NCBI GenBank assembly: GCA_031373545.1
Contig: JANMMT010000213.1
Span: forward strand, 1 to 52,078
DNA length: 52,078 nucleotides
Source: JADCCX01 sp031373545
GTDB lineage: Bacteria; Pseudomonadota; Alphaproteobacteria; Rhizobiales; Beijerinckiaceae
Direction of reading: 5' to 3'
Part shown: in pieces, positions 1 through 7,586 of the stretch
Layout: each line of letters starts with the position of its first letter
How positions within the stretch are numbered: the stretch's first letter is position 1
Program-made: the position numbers and the translations under genes
The notes under the pieces: generated by a model
What the model saw: the letters and a program-made list of their open reading frames with translations, nothing else
What the model was told of the DNA's origin: nothing
The model's database searches: none

Positions 1-1
1 A

Positions 2-388
2 CGCCCTCGTTTCCATCCTCATATTGTGATGGATATGGCGATGCGCGCTGATGAACAAGATGATGGAACGATTGCACTTCTTATGATGTCTGGGATTCTT
101 CGGGAGGATTTTCCTTGGTTGGCGGAGCTCCTTACGGAGACATACCGCGAAGCTCGAAAAGGAAACCAATTTGAAACCGACGCCGCTTTCAGTCACCTTC
201 GCTCAGCTATTAAGCAGCTAAGGCATTCGCCGTTTTTCCATGAAATGTTCGGCTCCTCCTCGAAGGAAAACATGATGATGTTGGAAGAATTGCCAATGCT
301 CTTGGATGCGACTTTGGAACGCTTGCAACGCCGAAAAGGACACTCCAAAGCGATAAAATCTGCACAAAAAGGGTTAGATGGTGTATAA
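2..388 (+). CDS. Hypothetical protein, probably 5'-truncated by the window edge
   Basis: The frame is open from the first bases of the window to a TAA at 386-388. Internal starts exist (GTG at 26, ATG at 29), but no ribosome-binding site precedes them, so this is probably the C-terminal part of a longer gene. The visible part (about 120 residues) is acidic at first (DEQDDG), then has a hydrophobic-aromatic stretch (REDFPWLAELL) and a basic tail (ERLQRRKGHSK). It looks soluble and helical. I recognise no family. Its codon use and GC content are lower than those of the genes that follow, and the 77 bp after it are AT-rich, so it may be the end of an accessory segment to the left. Confidence 0.5.
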   Translation, partial: RPRFHPHIVMDMAMRADEQDDGTIALLMMSGILREDFPWLAELLTETYREARKGNQFETDAAFSHLRSAIKQLRHSPFFHEMFGSSSKENMMMLEELPMLLDATLERLQRRKGHSKAIKSAQKGLDGV

Positions 389-465
389 TTTAAGGTTTAT
401 GTAACTATCGAATCTTCCAGCATTTTCAATGGTATAGCTATTGAATGAGTCGGTTGAAAAACACC

Positions 466-1485
466 TCACCCCACCCGCCGCTCCCAAAACACCGTGCCGT
501 GGAAGCTAAACACCACCTCGCCCTTCTGATTCGTGCCGGTGTTGAAGTGGTTGACGATGCCCCATTCGGGGCGGCTGGCGGAGGTGCGTTTGCCCGTGAT
601 GCCGGAGTGGTAGGTGATCGTGTCGCCCGCATACACTGGCTTGATCCAGCGCAGGTTCTTGAAGCCGGGGGAGGGCCCGAGGCGCGCCGGGCGTTCGCCG
701 CGCATCATCGCTGCCACCGCCGCGCCCGTGCGGTTTTTCACCATTGCCGCCATCCAGTTGGCCCCCGTCTGCCAGCCCGAGGCGATCAGCCCACCGAAGA
801 TCGAGCCTTGCGCAGCCTGCACATCGGTGTGGAAAAACTGCGGATCGAAATCCGTGGCAAAGCGGATGATATCGGCGTCGGTGTAGGTCACCGCGCCCAA
901 TTCCAGCCGCTCGCCAATCACCAGATCCTCAAAAAACGGGATCGTGTCGTGGGTGATGTCGGTGAAGGACGGCAGCTCCGGCGTCGCCACCGCAAAGGGC
1001 TGCGCGGCGCTGTCGGCCAACGGCTCGCTGCCGCGCCGCCCAAGCATGATCAGGTTGGTCTGTTCCAGCACCAGTTCATCGCGCTGGTTCAACACCTCGA
1101 AGCGGAAGTTGACGAAGCCGCGGTCGGGCTTGGTGAGAGAAGGACGCCGGTCAATCACGTGCCGCAGCCCGCGCAGGGTATCGCCCGCCTTCACAGGCTT
1201 CAGCCATTTCAGCTCCGACACGCCGGGCGAGCCCATGCTGGCGGCATCGAGAATAAAATGATCCGCGATCATGCGCATGTTGAGCGCCGCCGTGTACCAG
1301 CCCGACGCAATCAGCTCGCCCGCCATGGTGGCTTTGGCGGCTTTCTCATCCACATGCATGGGCTGCGCGTCGTATTCGCGCGCAAAGGCCAGCATCGGCT
1401 CGCGCGTGATGGTGATGCCGCCGTAGGGTGTGACAGTTCCGGGGAGGAAATCTTCGAGGTGATGGATGGGCATGGACTGGATCAT
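466..1485 (-). CDS. MaoC-family double hotdog dehydratase-like protein
   Basis: This 339-residue protein is built from two MaoC-like (R)-hydratase hotdog units, roughly residues 1-150 and 175-339. Each unit carries the family's Asp-x4-His type active-site signature: EYDAQPMH near residue 37 and DFDPQFFH in the second half. MaoC proteins hydrate enoyl-CoA or related thioesters; the exact substrate cannot be read here. Duplicated MaoC proteins of this size are common in alphaproteobacteria. It lies 30 bp downstream of ychF on the same strand and may be co-transcribed. The start at 1485 lies inside a 20-bp perfect palindrome; an in-frame ATG at 1473, just past the palindrome, is an equally plausible start. 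Neither has a strong Shine-Dalgarno sequence. Confidence 0.8.
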   Translation of the reverse strand: MIQSMPIHHLEDFLPGTVTPYGGITITREPMLAFAREYDAQPMHVDEKAAKATMAGELIASGWYTAALNMRMIADHFILDAASMGSPGVSELKWLKPVKAGDTLRGLRHVIDRRPSLTKPDRGFVNFRFEVLNQRDELVLEQTNLIMLGRRGSEPLADSAAQPFAVATPELPSFTDITHDTIPFFEDLVIGERLELGAVTYTDADIIRFATDFDPQFFHTDVQAAQGSIFGGLIASGWQTGANWMAAMVKNRTGAAVAAMMRGERPARLGPSPGFKNLRWIKPVYAGDTITYHSGITGKRTSASRPEWGIVNHFNTGTNQKGEVVFSFHGTVFWERRVG

Positions 1486-1496
1486 ATATGATCCAG
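1477..1496. promoter_or_regulatory. 20-bp perfect palindrome over the MaoC gene start (operator-like)
   Basis: CTGGATCATATATGATCCAG at 1477-1496 is identical to its reverse complement over all 20 bases. It fills most of the 30-bp gap between the ychF stop and the MaoC gene and covers that gene's first ATG. A palindrome without a loop is typical of a dimeric repressor operator rather than of an RNA hairpin. The form resembles sites of GntR-type regulators, but no regulator gene is adjacent. Confidence 0.45.
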
Positions 1497-1515
1497 GTTG
1501 CCTCGCAAACCGCCC

Positions 1516-2613
1516 TTAGGTGTTGAAGCGGAAGTGCATCACGTCGCCATCGGCCACCACATATTCCTTGCCTTCCAAGCGAAACTTGCCCGCCTCGCGC
1601 GCGCCGGCCTCACCCTTGTTGGCGACGTAATCGGTGTAGGCGATGGTCTCGGAGCGGATGAAGCCCTTTTCAAAATCCGTATGGATGACGCCCGCCGCCG
1701 CCGGTGCCTTGGTGCCCTTTGTAATCGTCCAGGCGCGGGCCTCCTTTGGCCCCACGGTGAAATAGGTCAGCAGGCCCAGCAGTTCATAGCCCTCGCGGAT
1801 CACGCGGTTGAGGCCGGGCTCGGTTAGGCCCACGGCTTCGAGAAAATCGGCCTGATCGGCCAGCGCCATCACGGCGATTTCGCTCTCGATCTTGGCCGAG
1901 ACGACCACGGCCTTGGCGCCCTCTGCCTTGGCGCGGGCGAAGACGCGCTCAGAGAAGTCATTGCCCTTGTCGGCAGCCGCTTCCTCCACATTGCAGACAT
2001 ACAGCACGGGCTTGGAGGTGATGAGTTGCAGCGCCTGAAACGCCAACTCTTCATCCGCCGCGCGCTTGGCCAGGCGCGCTGGTTTGCCCTCACGCAGCAA
2101 GGGCAATGCGCGGTTGACCAGCTCCAGCGCCTCCTTGGCCTCCTTGTCGCCAACCTTGGCTTTCTTTTCCAAACTGATGACGCGCTTTTCAAGGCTGTCG
2201 AGGTCCGCCAGCATCAACTCGGTTTCGATGGTGTCGATGTCGGAGAGCGGGTCGATCTTTCCCTCCACATGGGTGATGTCACCGTCTTCAAAGCAGCGCA
2301 CCACATGGGCAATGGCGTCGCACTCGCGGATGTTGCCGAGGAACTGGTTGCCCAGGCCTTCGCCCTTGGAGGCACCCCGCACGAGCCCGGCGATGTCCAC
2401 GAAGGTCAGGCGCGTAGGGATGATCCGGGCCGAACCTGCGATGGCACTCAGCGCATCCAGGCGCGGATCCGGCACGGCGACATCGCCCACATTGGGTTCG
2501 ATGGTGCAGAAGGGGTAATTCGCAGCCTGTGCCGCGGCCGTTTGCGTCAGCGCGTTGAAGAGGGTCGACTTGCCCACATTGGGCAGGCCGACGATGCCGC
2601 ATTTGAATCCCAT
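1516..2613 (-). CDS. ychF: Redox-regulated ATPase YchF
   Basis: YchF/OLA1 is a universally conserved Obg-like P-loop protein that prefers ATP to GTP and associates with ribosomes; its precise cellular role is debated. The 365-residue length is normal. The G1 P-loop GLPNVGKS is at residues 8-15, the G3 DIAG motif follows, and the atypical NVEE in place of NKxD explains the ATP preference. The C-terminal TGS-like domain is present and ends in a FRFNT tail. The start was set at the ATG at 2613 because MGFKCGIVGLPNVGKST is the standard N terminus; GGGAA lies 7-11 bases upstream. The longer open frame upstream of this ATG is not supported. In many alphaproteobacteria ychF follows pth; pth is not next to it here. 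Confidence 0.95.
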   Translation of the reverse strand: MGFKCGIVGLPNVGKSTLFNALTQTAAAQAANYPFCTIEPNVGDVAVPDPRLDALSAIAGSARIIPTRLTFVDIAGLVRGASKGEGLGNQFLGNIRECDAIAHVVRCFEDGDITHVEGKIDPLSDIDTIETELMLADLDSLEKRVISLEKKAKVGDKEAKEALELVNRALPLLREGKPARLAKRAADEELAFQALQLITSKPVLYVCNVEEAAADKGNDFSERVFARAKAEGAKAVVVSAKIESEIAVMALADQADFLEAVGLTEPGLNRVIREGYELLGLLTYFTVGPKEARAWTITKGTKAPAAAGVIHTDFEKGFIRSETIAYTDYVANKGEAGAREAGKFRLEGKEYVVADGDVMHFRFNT

Positions 2614-2701
2614 GATCAGTTCCCGCGCCTTTTCGTGTCTGTTTGCCAGCGCTCTAGCCGGGATCACCCGTCAGAACCACCCTTTTCGTGCGGGGCCGCG
2701 G

Positions 2702-3436
2702 ATGGTATCGCCTTGGCACATGTTCAAACGCCCCGACATCGAGCGCTACAACGCGCGCATGGCCCGCATCGCGCGCTGGGACAGGCCCCTCGCCGGGTTC
2801 AAGGATCGGCTGGTCGCGTGGTCGTCGATGATCTTTGTCGATCACGGCATTTTCCGGCTGTTTTATCTCAACAAGCACGCCGTGGACGGCAGGCTCTTTC
2901 GCGCCGCGCAGCCCTGGCCGCATCAGATTGCCCAGTTTGCGCGCGATGGTGGCAAAAGTCTCGTCTATCTCAGGGGCGGGCGCGAGCATGGATCCTGGCC
3001 ACTTGAAAAAGAAGCGGCGGCCAAACATGGGCTGGTGCTGACGGAATTTCTCGCGCGATCCCGTGAAGCGCCGACCAAAGAGGTGTTGCTGGCCGCGCCC
3101 GCTTTTTTTGACAGCCTCGCCTATCCCGTGCTGATCCATTGCAAATCGGGCGCCGACCGTGCGGGATTTGTGGCTGCGCTTTATGTGCTGGTGCATCTGA
3201 AACGACCAGCGGCCGAGGCCATGCTTCAGCTCAGCCTCCGCTATGGCCACTTCCGCCAATCCAAAACCGGGATACTCGACCGCTTTTTCGAGGCTTACCG
3301 GGATGAGGGTGAAGCCAAGGGCATCGGCTTCCTTGACTGGGTGCAAAATCATTACGAACCCGAAACATTGATACAATCGTTTCGGCCCCGTTTCATTTCC
3401 CATCTGGTGGTGGACAAGGTTCTCCACCGCGAGTGA
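2702..3436 (+). CDS. Dual-specificity/tyrosine protein phosphatase family protein
   Basis: This 244-residue cytosolic protein carries the Cys-phosphatase loop HCKSGADRAG near residues 155-164, which fits HC-x5-R: the Cys is the nucleophile and the Arg binds phosphate. An upstream segment with YLRGGREHGSW should hold the general-acid region. Similar single-domain phosphatases are common in alphaproteobacteria; their substrates are mostly unknown. The start could be the ATG at 2702, preceded by GCGGGG, or the ATG at 2720 (MFKRPDIERYN); I chose 2702 for its upstream G-rich stretch. The gene is transcribed divergently from ychF, with about 90 bp between the two starts. Confidence 0.8.
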   Translation: MVSPWHMFKRPDIERYNARMARIARWDRPLAGFKDRLVAWSSMIFVDHGIFRLFYLNKHAVDGRLFRAAQPWPHQIAQFARDGGKSLVYLRGGREHGSWPLEKEAAAKHGLVLTEFLARSREAPTKEVLLAAPAFFDSLAYPVLIHCKSGADRAGFVAALYVLVHLKRPAAEAMLQLSLRYGHFRQSKTGILDRFFEAYRDEGEAKGIGFLDWVQNHYEPETLIQSFRPRFISHLVVDKVLHRE

Positions 3437-3502
3437 CGCAAATATCCGTGAGCGGCATTGCGCCGCGATGTGGTACGCGCGCAGAAGAGTTAAAGAGGCA
3501 TC

Positions 3503-3694
3503 ATGAACGCTGTTTTTTCCTGGCTCGTGCCCATTTCCATCGGCTCCGTCGCTGTCGTGCTGGGCCTCGGCCTCATCAACATGATGCGCGGCGGCAATGC
3601 CAATGCCTCGCAAACTTTCATGCGGTGGCGCGTGGGGCTTCAGTTCCTGGCCATTGTTGTCATCATGGCCGCGATCTGGTTCAAGAGCCGATAA
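3503..3694 (+). CDS. Small HIG1-type twin-transmembrane protein
   Basis: This 63-residue protein has two predicted membrane helices (about residues 8-26 and 43-60) joined by a short polar loop. The loop and start of helix 2 contain QTFMRWRVGLQ, which fits the HIG1 motif Q-x3-R-x-R-x3-Q exactly. HIG1 proteins in mitochondria associate with respiratory complexes; bacterial forms are small inner-membrane proteins of unclear role. A Shine-Dalgarno AGAGG precedes the ATG. In many alphaproteobacteria the same small protein sits directly before the cobalamin adenosyltransferase gene, as here. Function beyond the family is inference. Confidence 0.8.
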   Translation: MNAVFSWLVPISIGSVAVVLGLGLINMMRGGNANASQTFMRWRVGLQFLAIVVIMAAIWFKSR

Positions 3695-3702
3695 TCCTCC
3701 CA

Positions 3703-3746
3703 CAAGCAGGAATCCTCACCCAAGCAGGAATCCTCACTCAAGCAGG
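3703..3746 (+). repeat. 18-bp tandem repeat (2.4 copies) ending in the adenosyltransferase ribosome-binding site
   Basis: Copies lie at 3703-3720 and 3721-3738 (unit CAAGCAGGAATCCTCACC, one change in the last base), followed by the first 8 bases of a third copy at 3739-3746. The partial copy supplies AGCAGG, a good Shine-Dalgarno sequence 5 bases before the ATG at 3752. Each full copy also holds an AGCAGG, so the leader carries three potential ribosome-binding sequences in tandem. Confidence 0.85.
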
Positions 3747-3751
3747 TCAGC

Positions 3752-4333
3752 ATGGTTCGCCTCAACAAGATTTACACCCGCACGGGTGACGACGGTTCCA
3801 CGGGCCTGGGCAATGGCAAGCGCGTGGCCAAGCATAATCTGCGCGTCGCCTCATACGGCACGGTGGATGAAGCCAACGCGTGCATCGGCATGGCGCGGTT
3901 GCATACGTCGGCGCACCCGGAGTTGGACGCCATGCTGATGCGCATCCAGAATGATCTCTTTGATCTGGGCGCTGATTTGTGCACGCCTGACGTGGGCGAG
4001 CCGCTGCCCTACGAGCCGCTGCGCGTGGTGCAGGCGCAGGTGGACCGGCTGGAGCGGGAAATTGACCAGTTGAATGCCGATCTGGAGCCCCTGCGCTCCT
4101 TCGTTCTGCCGGGCGGCGCCCCTGCGGCGGCTTACTTGCACCTCGCGCGCACAGTTTCGCGCCGCGCCGAGCGGTTGATGACGGAACTCATCACGCAGCC
4201 GGGCGAGCGTGTCACCACCTCCGCCATGCGCTATGTCAATCGTCTGTCGGATTTCCTCTTCGTGGCCAGTCGCTGGGTCAATGACAAGGGCCGCGCCGAC
4301 GTGCTCTGGGTGCCGGGCAAGAACCGGGAATGA
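3752..4333 (+). CDS. PduO-type cob(I)yrinic acid a,c-diamide/cob(I)alamin adenosyltransferase
   Basis: The enzyme transfers the adenosyl group of ATP to reduced cobalamin to make coenzyme B12. The 193-residue length matches PduO/MMAB-type enzymes. The N-terminal ATP-binding motif YTRTGDDGSTGL is at residues 8-19, the conserved SYGTVDEANA follows near residue 34, and the helix with FVLPGGAPAAAYLHLARTVSRRAER carries the conserved Arg residues near the active site. The ATG at 3752 has the AGCAGG site described in the repeat entry. It follows the HIG1 gene by 57 bp and is probably co-transcribed with it. The gene is often mislabelled cobO, but the fold is PduO-type, not CobA/CobO-type. Confidence 0.93.
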   Translation: MVRLNKIYTRTGDDGSTGLGNGKRVAKHNLRVASYGTVDEANACIGMARLHTSAHPELDAMLMRIQNDLFDLGADLCTPDVGEPLPYEPLRVVQAQVDRLEREIDQLNADLEPLRSFVLPGGAPAAAYLHLARTVSRRAERLMTELITQPGERVTTSAMRYVNRLSDFLFVASRWVNDKGRADVLWVPGKNRE

Positions 4334-4353
4334 CTGAAAACCCGGGCTATAGC

Positions 4354-4941
4354 TTATCGCAGCCGCTGCCAGAGCTGGCTGCTCGGCACGAGCTGCTGGG
4401 GCGCATAGGCGGGTACGGCGTAGCCATCGCGGTCCCGCGTCGCCCGCGCCACGGCCTGCTGTTTAATTTTGCGCGCAGCCACCATGGTCTTGCCCGTGTC
4501 GGGCGCAATGCCATTGATGGCGATGCGGGTGGAACCCGCGCCGTTCTGTTTCACCAGCGCATAGAGTTCGCGCGCCGCCGCAGGGTGCAGGCGCACGCAG
4601 CCGTGGGAATCGGGTGCGCCCAGACGGCTGACCGCCGTGGTGCCGTGAATGGCAAAGCCACCCTTGAAGAAGATCGCATGGGGCATGTGCCCACCGTATT
4701 TGCGCGACCAGTGATAGGGCTTCATCACCTGCGGGCGATAAACCCCGCGCGGCGTCTTGTAGCCGTTGCGGCCCGAAGAGATGGCCCAGCGGCGCACCGT
4801 GCCGTCGGGCGTGGTGGCCGTGAGCGTTTGCGCAGCCAGGTTGACCTTGATGTCCACGCCGGCCTCGGCGGGCGTGCCAAAGCCCAGCGCAAACACCACC
4901 ATGCAGGCAGCGAAGAACGATGCAATCCAGCGCGAAATCAT
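4354..4941 (-). CDS. L,D-transpeptidase (YkuD domain), exported
   Basis: This 195-residue periplasmic enzyme is predicted to cross-link peptidoglycan or attach proteins to it through L,D-transpeptidation. The N terminus is a clear signal peptide (ISRW, then a hydrophobic core FFAACMVVFALGFG, with cleavage after PAEA). The YkuD catalytic motif HGTTA...SHGCVRL lies near residues 125-150; the Cys of SHGC is the nucleophile. The start was placed at the ATG at 4941 because AGGAGG lies 6 bases upstream and the signal peptide begins there. The upstream in-frame extension lacks such support. It converges on the adenosyltransferase gene, with 20 bp between the stops. Confidence 0.9.
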   Translation of the reverse strand: MISRWIASFFAACMVVFALGFGTPAEAGVDIKVNLAAQTLTATTPDGTVRRWAISSGRNGYKTPRGVYRPQVMKPYHWSRKYGGHMPHAIFFKGGFAIHGTTAVSRLGAPDSHGCVRLHPAAARELYALVKQNGAGSTRIAINGIAPDTGKTMVAARKIKQQAVARATRDRDGYAVPAYAPQQLVPSSQLWQRLR

Positions 4942-5017
4942 GGAAAACCTCCTGAAAGAAGGATAGGCGTGTGGCAGTCTACCACCAGGGGCAAGCACAA
5001 GCGTGAGTCAGTATGAA

Positions 5018-5374
5018 TCAGGGGGTGCGCTTCAGGCCCTTGGCCGCCAATTCCGTCAGATACGTCGCCCAGCGTTCCTCCTGCTCGCAGCCAAGCGTGT
5101 CAAGATATGCCCAGCCGAAAATGCCGGTGGAATGCATGTCGTCAAACGTCAGGCGCACAGCGTAGTTGCCCACGGGAATGACGTTGAGGATCATCACCTC
5201 CTGCTTGCCGCCCACGGTTTTGCGCTGGTCCGGCGAATGGCCCTGCACCTCAGCTGATGGGCTCATGACGCGCAGATATTCTGCGCTTAGCGTATGCGCC
5301 GCGCCATCCTCGAACACGATGGAAAGCGCCTTCTTGTCCTTGGCAAGCGTCAGTTCAGTGGGCCAGCGGGTCAT
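5018..5374 (-). CDS. DUF971 (GBBH-like N-terminal domain) protein
   Basis: This small cytosolic protein of 118 residues has the DUF971 layout: an N-terminal WPTELTL segment, a central LRVMSPSAEVQGH stretch, and a C-terminal VRLTFDDMHSTGIFGWAYL segment. The domain occurs as the N-terminal part of gamma-butyrobetaine hydroxylases and alone in many proteobacteria, where it has been linked to iron-sulfur cluster metabolism. Assignment to that role here is inference. The neighbour moaA, a radical SAM iron-sulfur enzyme, starts divergently about 100 bp away. Confidence 0.82.
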   Translation of the reverse strand: MTRWPTELTLAKDKKALSIVFEDGAAHTLSAEYLRVMSPSAEVQGHSPDQRKTVGGKQEVMILNVIPVGNYAVRLTFDDMHSTGIFGWAYLDTLGCEQEERWATYLTELAAKGLKRTP

Positions 5375-5412
5375 GCGTGTCTCCGTCCAAAGCGTGATGC
5401 GCCAAACCCTTG

Positions 5413-5441
5413 CTTCACCGCACCAACAAGCCCAGCTATAT
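5413..5441 (+). promoter_or_regulatory. Candidate housekeeping promoter for moaA
   Basis: CTTCAC at 5413-5418 and CTATAT at 5436-5441 are separated by 17 bases. They match the alphaproteobacterial vegetative consensus CTTGAC-N17-CTATAT at 5 of 6 and 6 of 6 positions. The element lies 31 bases before the chosen moaA start. Confidence 0.5.
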
Positions 5442-5472
5442 AGGATGCGGTGTGAGGCGTGAGGAGAATTTT

Positions 5473-6477
5473 GTGCTTGAAAAGCCGATGATTGACCCGT
5501 TCGGGCGCAAGGTCAGCTATCTGCGTGTGTCGGTCACGGATCGCTGCGATTTTCGCTGCGTCTATTGCATGTCGGAACATATGACCTTTCTGCCCAAGCA
5601 GGATTTGCTCACGCTGGAAGAGCTTGACCGCCTCTGCTCGGCGTTCATCGCCAAAGGGGTCAAGAAGCTGCGCATCACGGGCGGGGAACCGCTGGTGCGC
5701 CGTGACATCATGGGCCTGTTCCGCAGCCTGTCCCGCCACCTCGCGACCGGCGCACTGGAAGAGCTGACCCTCACCACCAACGGCTCGCAGTTGGCAAAGC
5801 ATGCGCAGGAACTGGCGGCATGCGGCGTCAAACGCATCAATGTGTCGCTTGATACGCTTGACGCCGCGCGGTTCAAGGAACTGACGCGCTGGGGCGATCT
5901 CGCCCGCGTGCGCGAAGGCATCGACGCGGCACAGGCCGCTGGCCTCAAAGTCAAGATCAATGCTGTCGCGCTCAAGGGGATCACCGAAGCGGAAGCGCCT
6001 GCCATGATCCGCTGGGCGCATGGGCGGGGCATGGAGATCACCTTCATCGAGGTCATGCCGCTGGGCGAGGTGGATGTGGCGCGCGTGGATCAGTATCTGC
6101 CGCTGTCACAGCTGCGCGCGGGGCTGATGCAGAGCTTCACCTTCACCGACAGCCCGCATGTGTCGGGCGGCCCTGCGCGCTACATGGATGTTTCTGAAAC
6201 GGGCGGGCGTATCGGCTTCATCACGCCCCTCACCCACAATTTCTGCGAGAGCTGCAACCGGGTGCGCGTGACCTGCATCGGCACGCTGTTCATGTGCCTG
6301 GGGCAGGAGGACGCAACCGACCTGCGCAGGCCCCTGCGCGCGTCGGAGGGCAACGATCTGCTCAATGCGGCGATTGACGAGGCCATCACGCGCAAGCCCA
6401 AGGGGCATGATTTTGTCATCGACCGGCGGACGAAGGCGCCTGCTGTGGGACGGCACATGAGCATGACGGGGGGGTGA
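5473..6477 (+). CDS. moaA: GTP 3',8-cyclase MoaA
   Basis: This radical SAM enzyme performs the first step of molybdopterin synthesis, converting GTP to 3',8-cyclo-7,8-dihydro-GTP. The N-terminal cluster motif CDFRCVYC (C-x3-C-x2-C) binds the SAM cluster. The C-terminal CESC...C motif (C-x2-C-x13-C) binds the second cluster, and the protein ends in the conserved Gly-Gly needed for activity. I chose the GTG at 5473 because GAGGAG lies 6 bases upstream (5461-5466), giving 334 residues; the ATG at 5488 is the other option. A 7-bp duplication (GTGAGG twice, 5452-5464) lies at this ribosome-binding site. moeB is elsewhere in the window. Confidence 0.95.
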   Translation: MLEKPMIDPFGRKVSYLRVSVTDRCDFRCVYCMSEHMTFLPKQDLLTLEELDRLCSAFIAKGVKKLRITGGEPLVRRDIMGLFRSLSRHLATGALEELTLTTNGSQLAKHAQELAACGVKRINVSLDTLDAARFKELTRWGDLARVREGIDAAQAAGLKVKINAVALKGITEAEAPAMIRWAHGRGMEITFIEVMPLGEVDVARVDQYLPLSQLRAGLMQSFTFTDSPHVSGGPARYMDVSETGGRIGFITPLTHNFCESCNRVRVTCIGTLFMCLGQEDATDLRRPLRASEGNDLLNAAIDEAITRKPKGHDFVIDRRTKAPAVGRHMSMTGG

Positions 6478-6530
6478 AACTCAAATGGAAGCATACTTGA
6501 TCATTTGTCGTTTTTAGACTACATATTTCC

Positions 6531-6827
6531 ATGATTGAACTTCAGCAGTCCGAGACGTTCCGCAAATGGTGGATGCGGCTGAAGGACGAAAGGGCACGGG
6601 GTACGATCTTCGCGCGGTTGGACCGCTTGGCTTACTGACATGCAGGCGATGTTTCACCTGTTGGCGAGGGCATCAGTGAACTGCGGATCCATCATGGTCC
6701 CGGCTACCGCGTGTATTTCAGCAAACGAGGCAGCACGATTATCATCCTGCTGTGTGGTGGCGACAAAGGCAGCCAGGAACGGGATATCAGGACAGCGAAA
6801 CGTCTGGCAAAAGACTGGAGTGAGTGA
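6531..6827 (+). pseudogene. HigB/RelE-type toxin (Gp49-like) gene broken by an in-frame TGA
   Basis: From the ATG at 6531 the frame reads as a phage Gp49-like addiction-module toxin: MIELQQSETFRKWWMRLKDE, then RLDRLAY and a TGA at codon 36 (6636-6638). Reading on in the same frame gives HAGDVSPVGEGISELR, IHHGPGYRVYFSKRG and AKRLAKDWSE before a TGA at 6825-6827. The second part holds the family's hallmark GxGYRVYF. No frameshift is needed: a single base change (for example GGA to TGA) explains the interruption. Total length is 98 codons, normal for the family. The toxin is therefore probably inactive, or made only by stop-codon readthrough. It ends 1 base before the antitoxin ATG at 6829. Confidence 0.8.
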
Positions 6828-6828
6828 A

Positions 6829-7128
6829 ATGACCGAGAAATTAACCCCATTTGATCCGGCTGAGGGACTCACCTCCGACGAGGCCATCGCTGCGTTTATG
6901 GCAGATGCGTTCAGCTCTGAAGATGCGGGATACATTGCCCATGCGCTTGGCGTGGTGGCGCGCGCCAAAGGCATGACGCAAATCGCCAAGGACACGGGCC
7001 TCTCACGCGAGCAGCTCTATCGCTCGTTCAGCAACGACGGCAATCCAACGCTGAAAACGACGCTTGCTGTGATGAAGGCGCTCGGGATTGAGTTGACGGC
7101 GAGGGGGCGTGAAAATAGTTATGCTTAA
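6829..7128 (+). CDS. HigA-like addiction module antidote protein
   Basis: This 99-residue antitoxin-type protein begins TEKLTPFDPAEGLTSDEA, the usual opening of the addiction module antidote family. It has a helix-turn-helix at about residues 45-90 (ARAKGMTQIAKDTGLSREQLYRSFS) and the family's GNPTLKTTLAVMKALGIEL segment. It should bind its own promoter and the toxin. The start at 6829 was chosen by homology and because it follows the toxin stop by one base. The longer frame from 6640 is the out-of-frame shadow of the toxin gene. The antidote is intact although its toxin is broken. Confidence 0.88.
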   Translation: MTEKLTPFDPAEGLTSDEAIAAFMADAFSSEDAGYIAHALGVVARAKGMTQIAKDTGLSREQLYRSFSNDGNPTLKTTLAVMKALGIELTARGRENSYA

Positions 7129-7432
7129 TTCAAAGTGCCTTTTTATCGAGGGCTTCAACTTAACTAACGGCGATGACGTTGGAAAAATTTCCTGGCGGAT
7201 ACCATTCACGGATGATGATCCTCCTACCCGCGAAAGCTTTTGGCGCTGGTCCAGAGATTTTCTGCCTAAAATGAATGAAGGTCGCCGAATAAGAGACAGC
7301 GTTCATGCGTTGCGATTGGTAGATTCAGTTGGCAACGAATATACACGTTGGACCATGTGGGATCAGTGGTCTGGTCGTAACTGGTCTTTATCTTGCGCAC
7401 TGATACAACGGAGACATGCTAAGTATGATTAA
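7121..7432 (+). CDS. Hypothetical protein overlapping the antidote gene
   Basis: This frame of about 103 residues overlaps the end of the antidote gene by 8 bases. The composition is protein-like and Trp-rich: SFWRWSRDFLPK, EYTRWTMWDQWSGRNW. No family is recognised and no membrane segment is seen. A GTG at 7109 is an alternative start, but the AGGGGG run is too close to it. GC content is clearly lower than in flanking core genes. It may be a third partner of the toxin-antitoxin locus or an unrelated islet gene. Confidence 0.45.
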   Translation: MLNSKCLFIEGFNLTNGDDVGKISWRIPFTDDDPPTRESFWRWSRDFLPKMNEGRRIRDSVHALRLVDSVGNEYTRWTMWDQWSGRNWSLSCALIQRRHAKYD

Positions 7433-7586
7433 AAAACCGCAAATCTAGCAAGATATACTCAGCATGTGTCGCTGTTAGCCCAAGGGCAAGCACCTTGAAG
7501 TGGTTCGGCTGACGATCTTCCATGCCCCACAAAATTTCATGACCTCCACAAGACGATGGAATTGGTGGGCTGCGGGGACTATTTAC

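Noticed and set aside
445..1491. Long plus-strand open frame of 348 codons
   Set aside because: It is antisense to the MaoC-like gene. Its product is His/Arg-rich without domain pattern, and the minus-strand protein has clear motifs.
6636..6638. TGA as selenocysteine in the toxin gene
   Set aside because: No selenocysteine insertion hairpin was recognised after the codon, and RelE/HigB toxins have no redox Cys at this position. A nonsense change is simpler.
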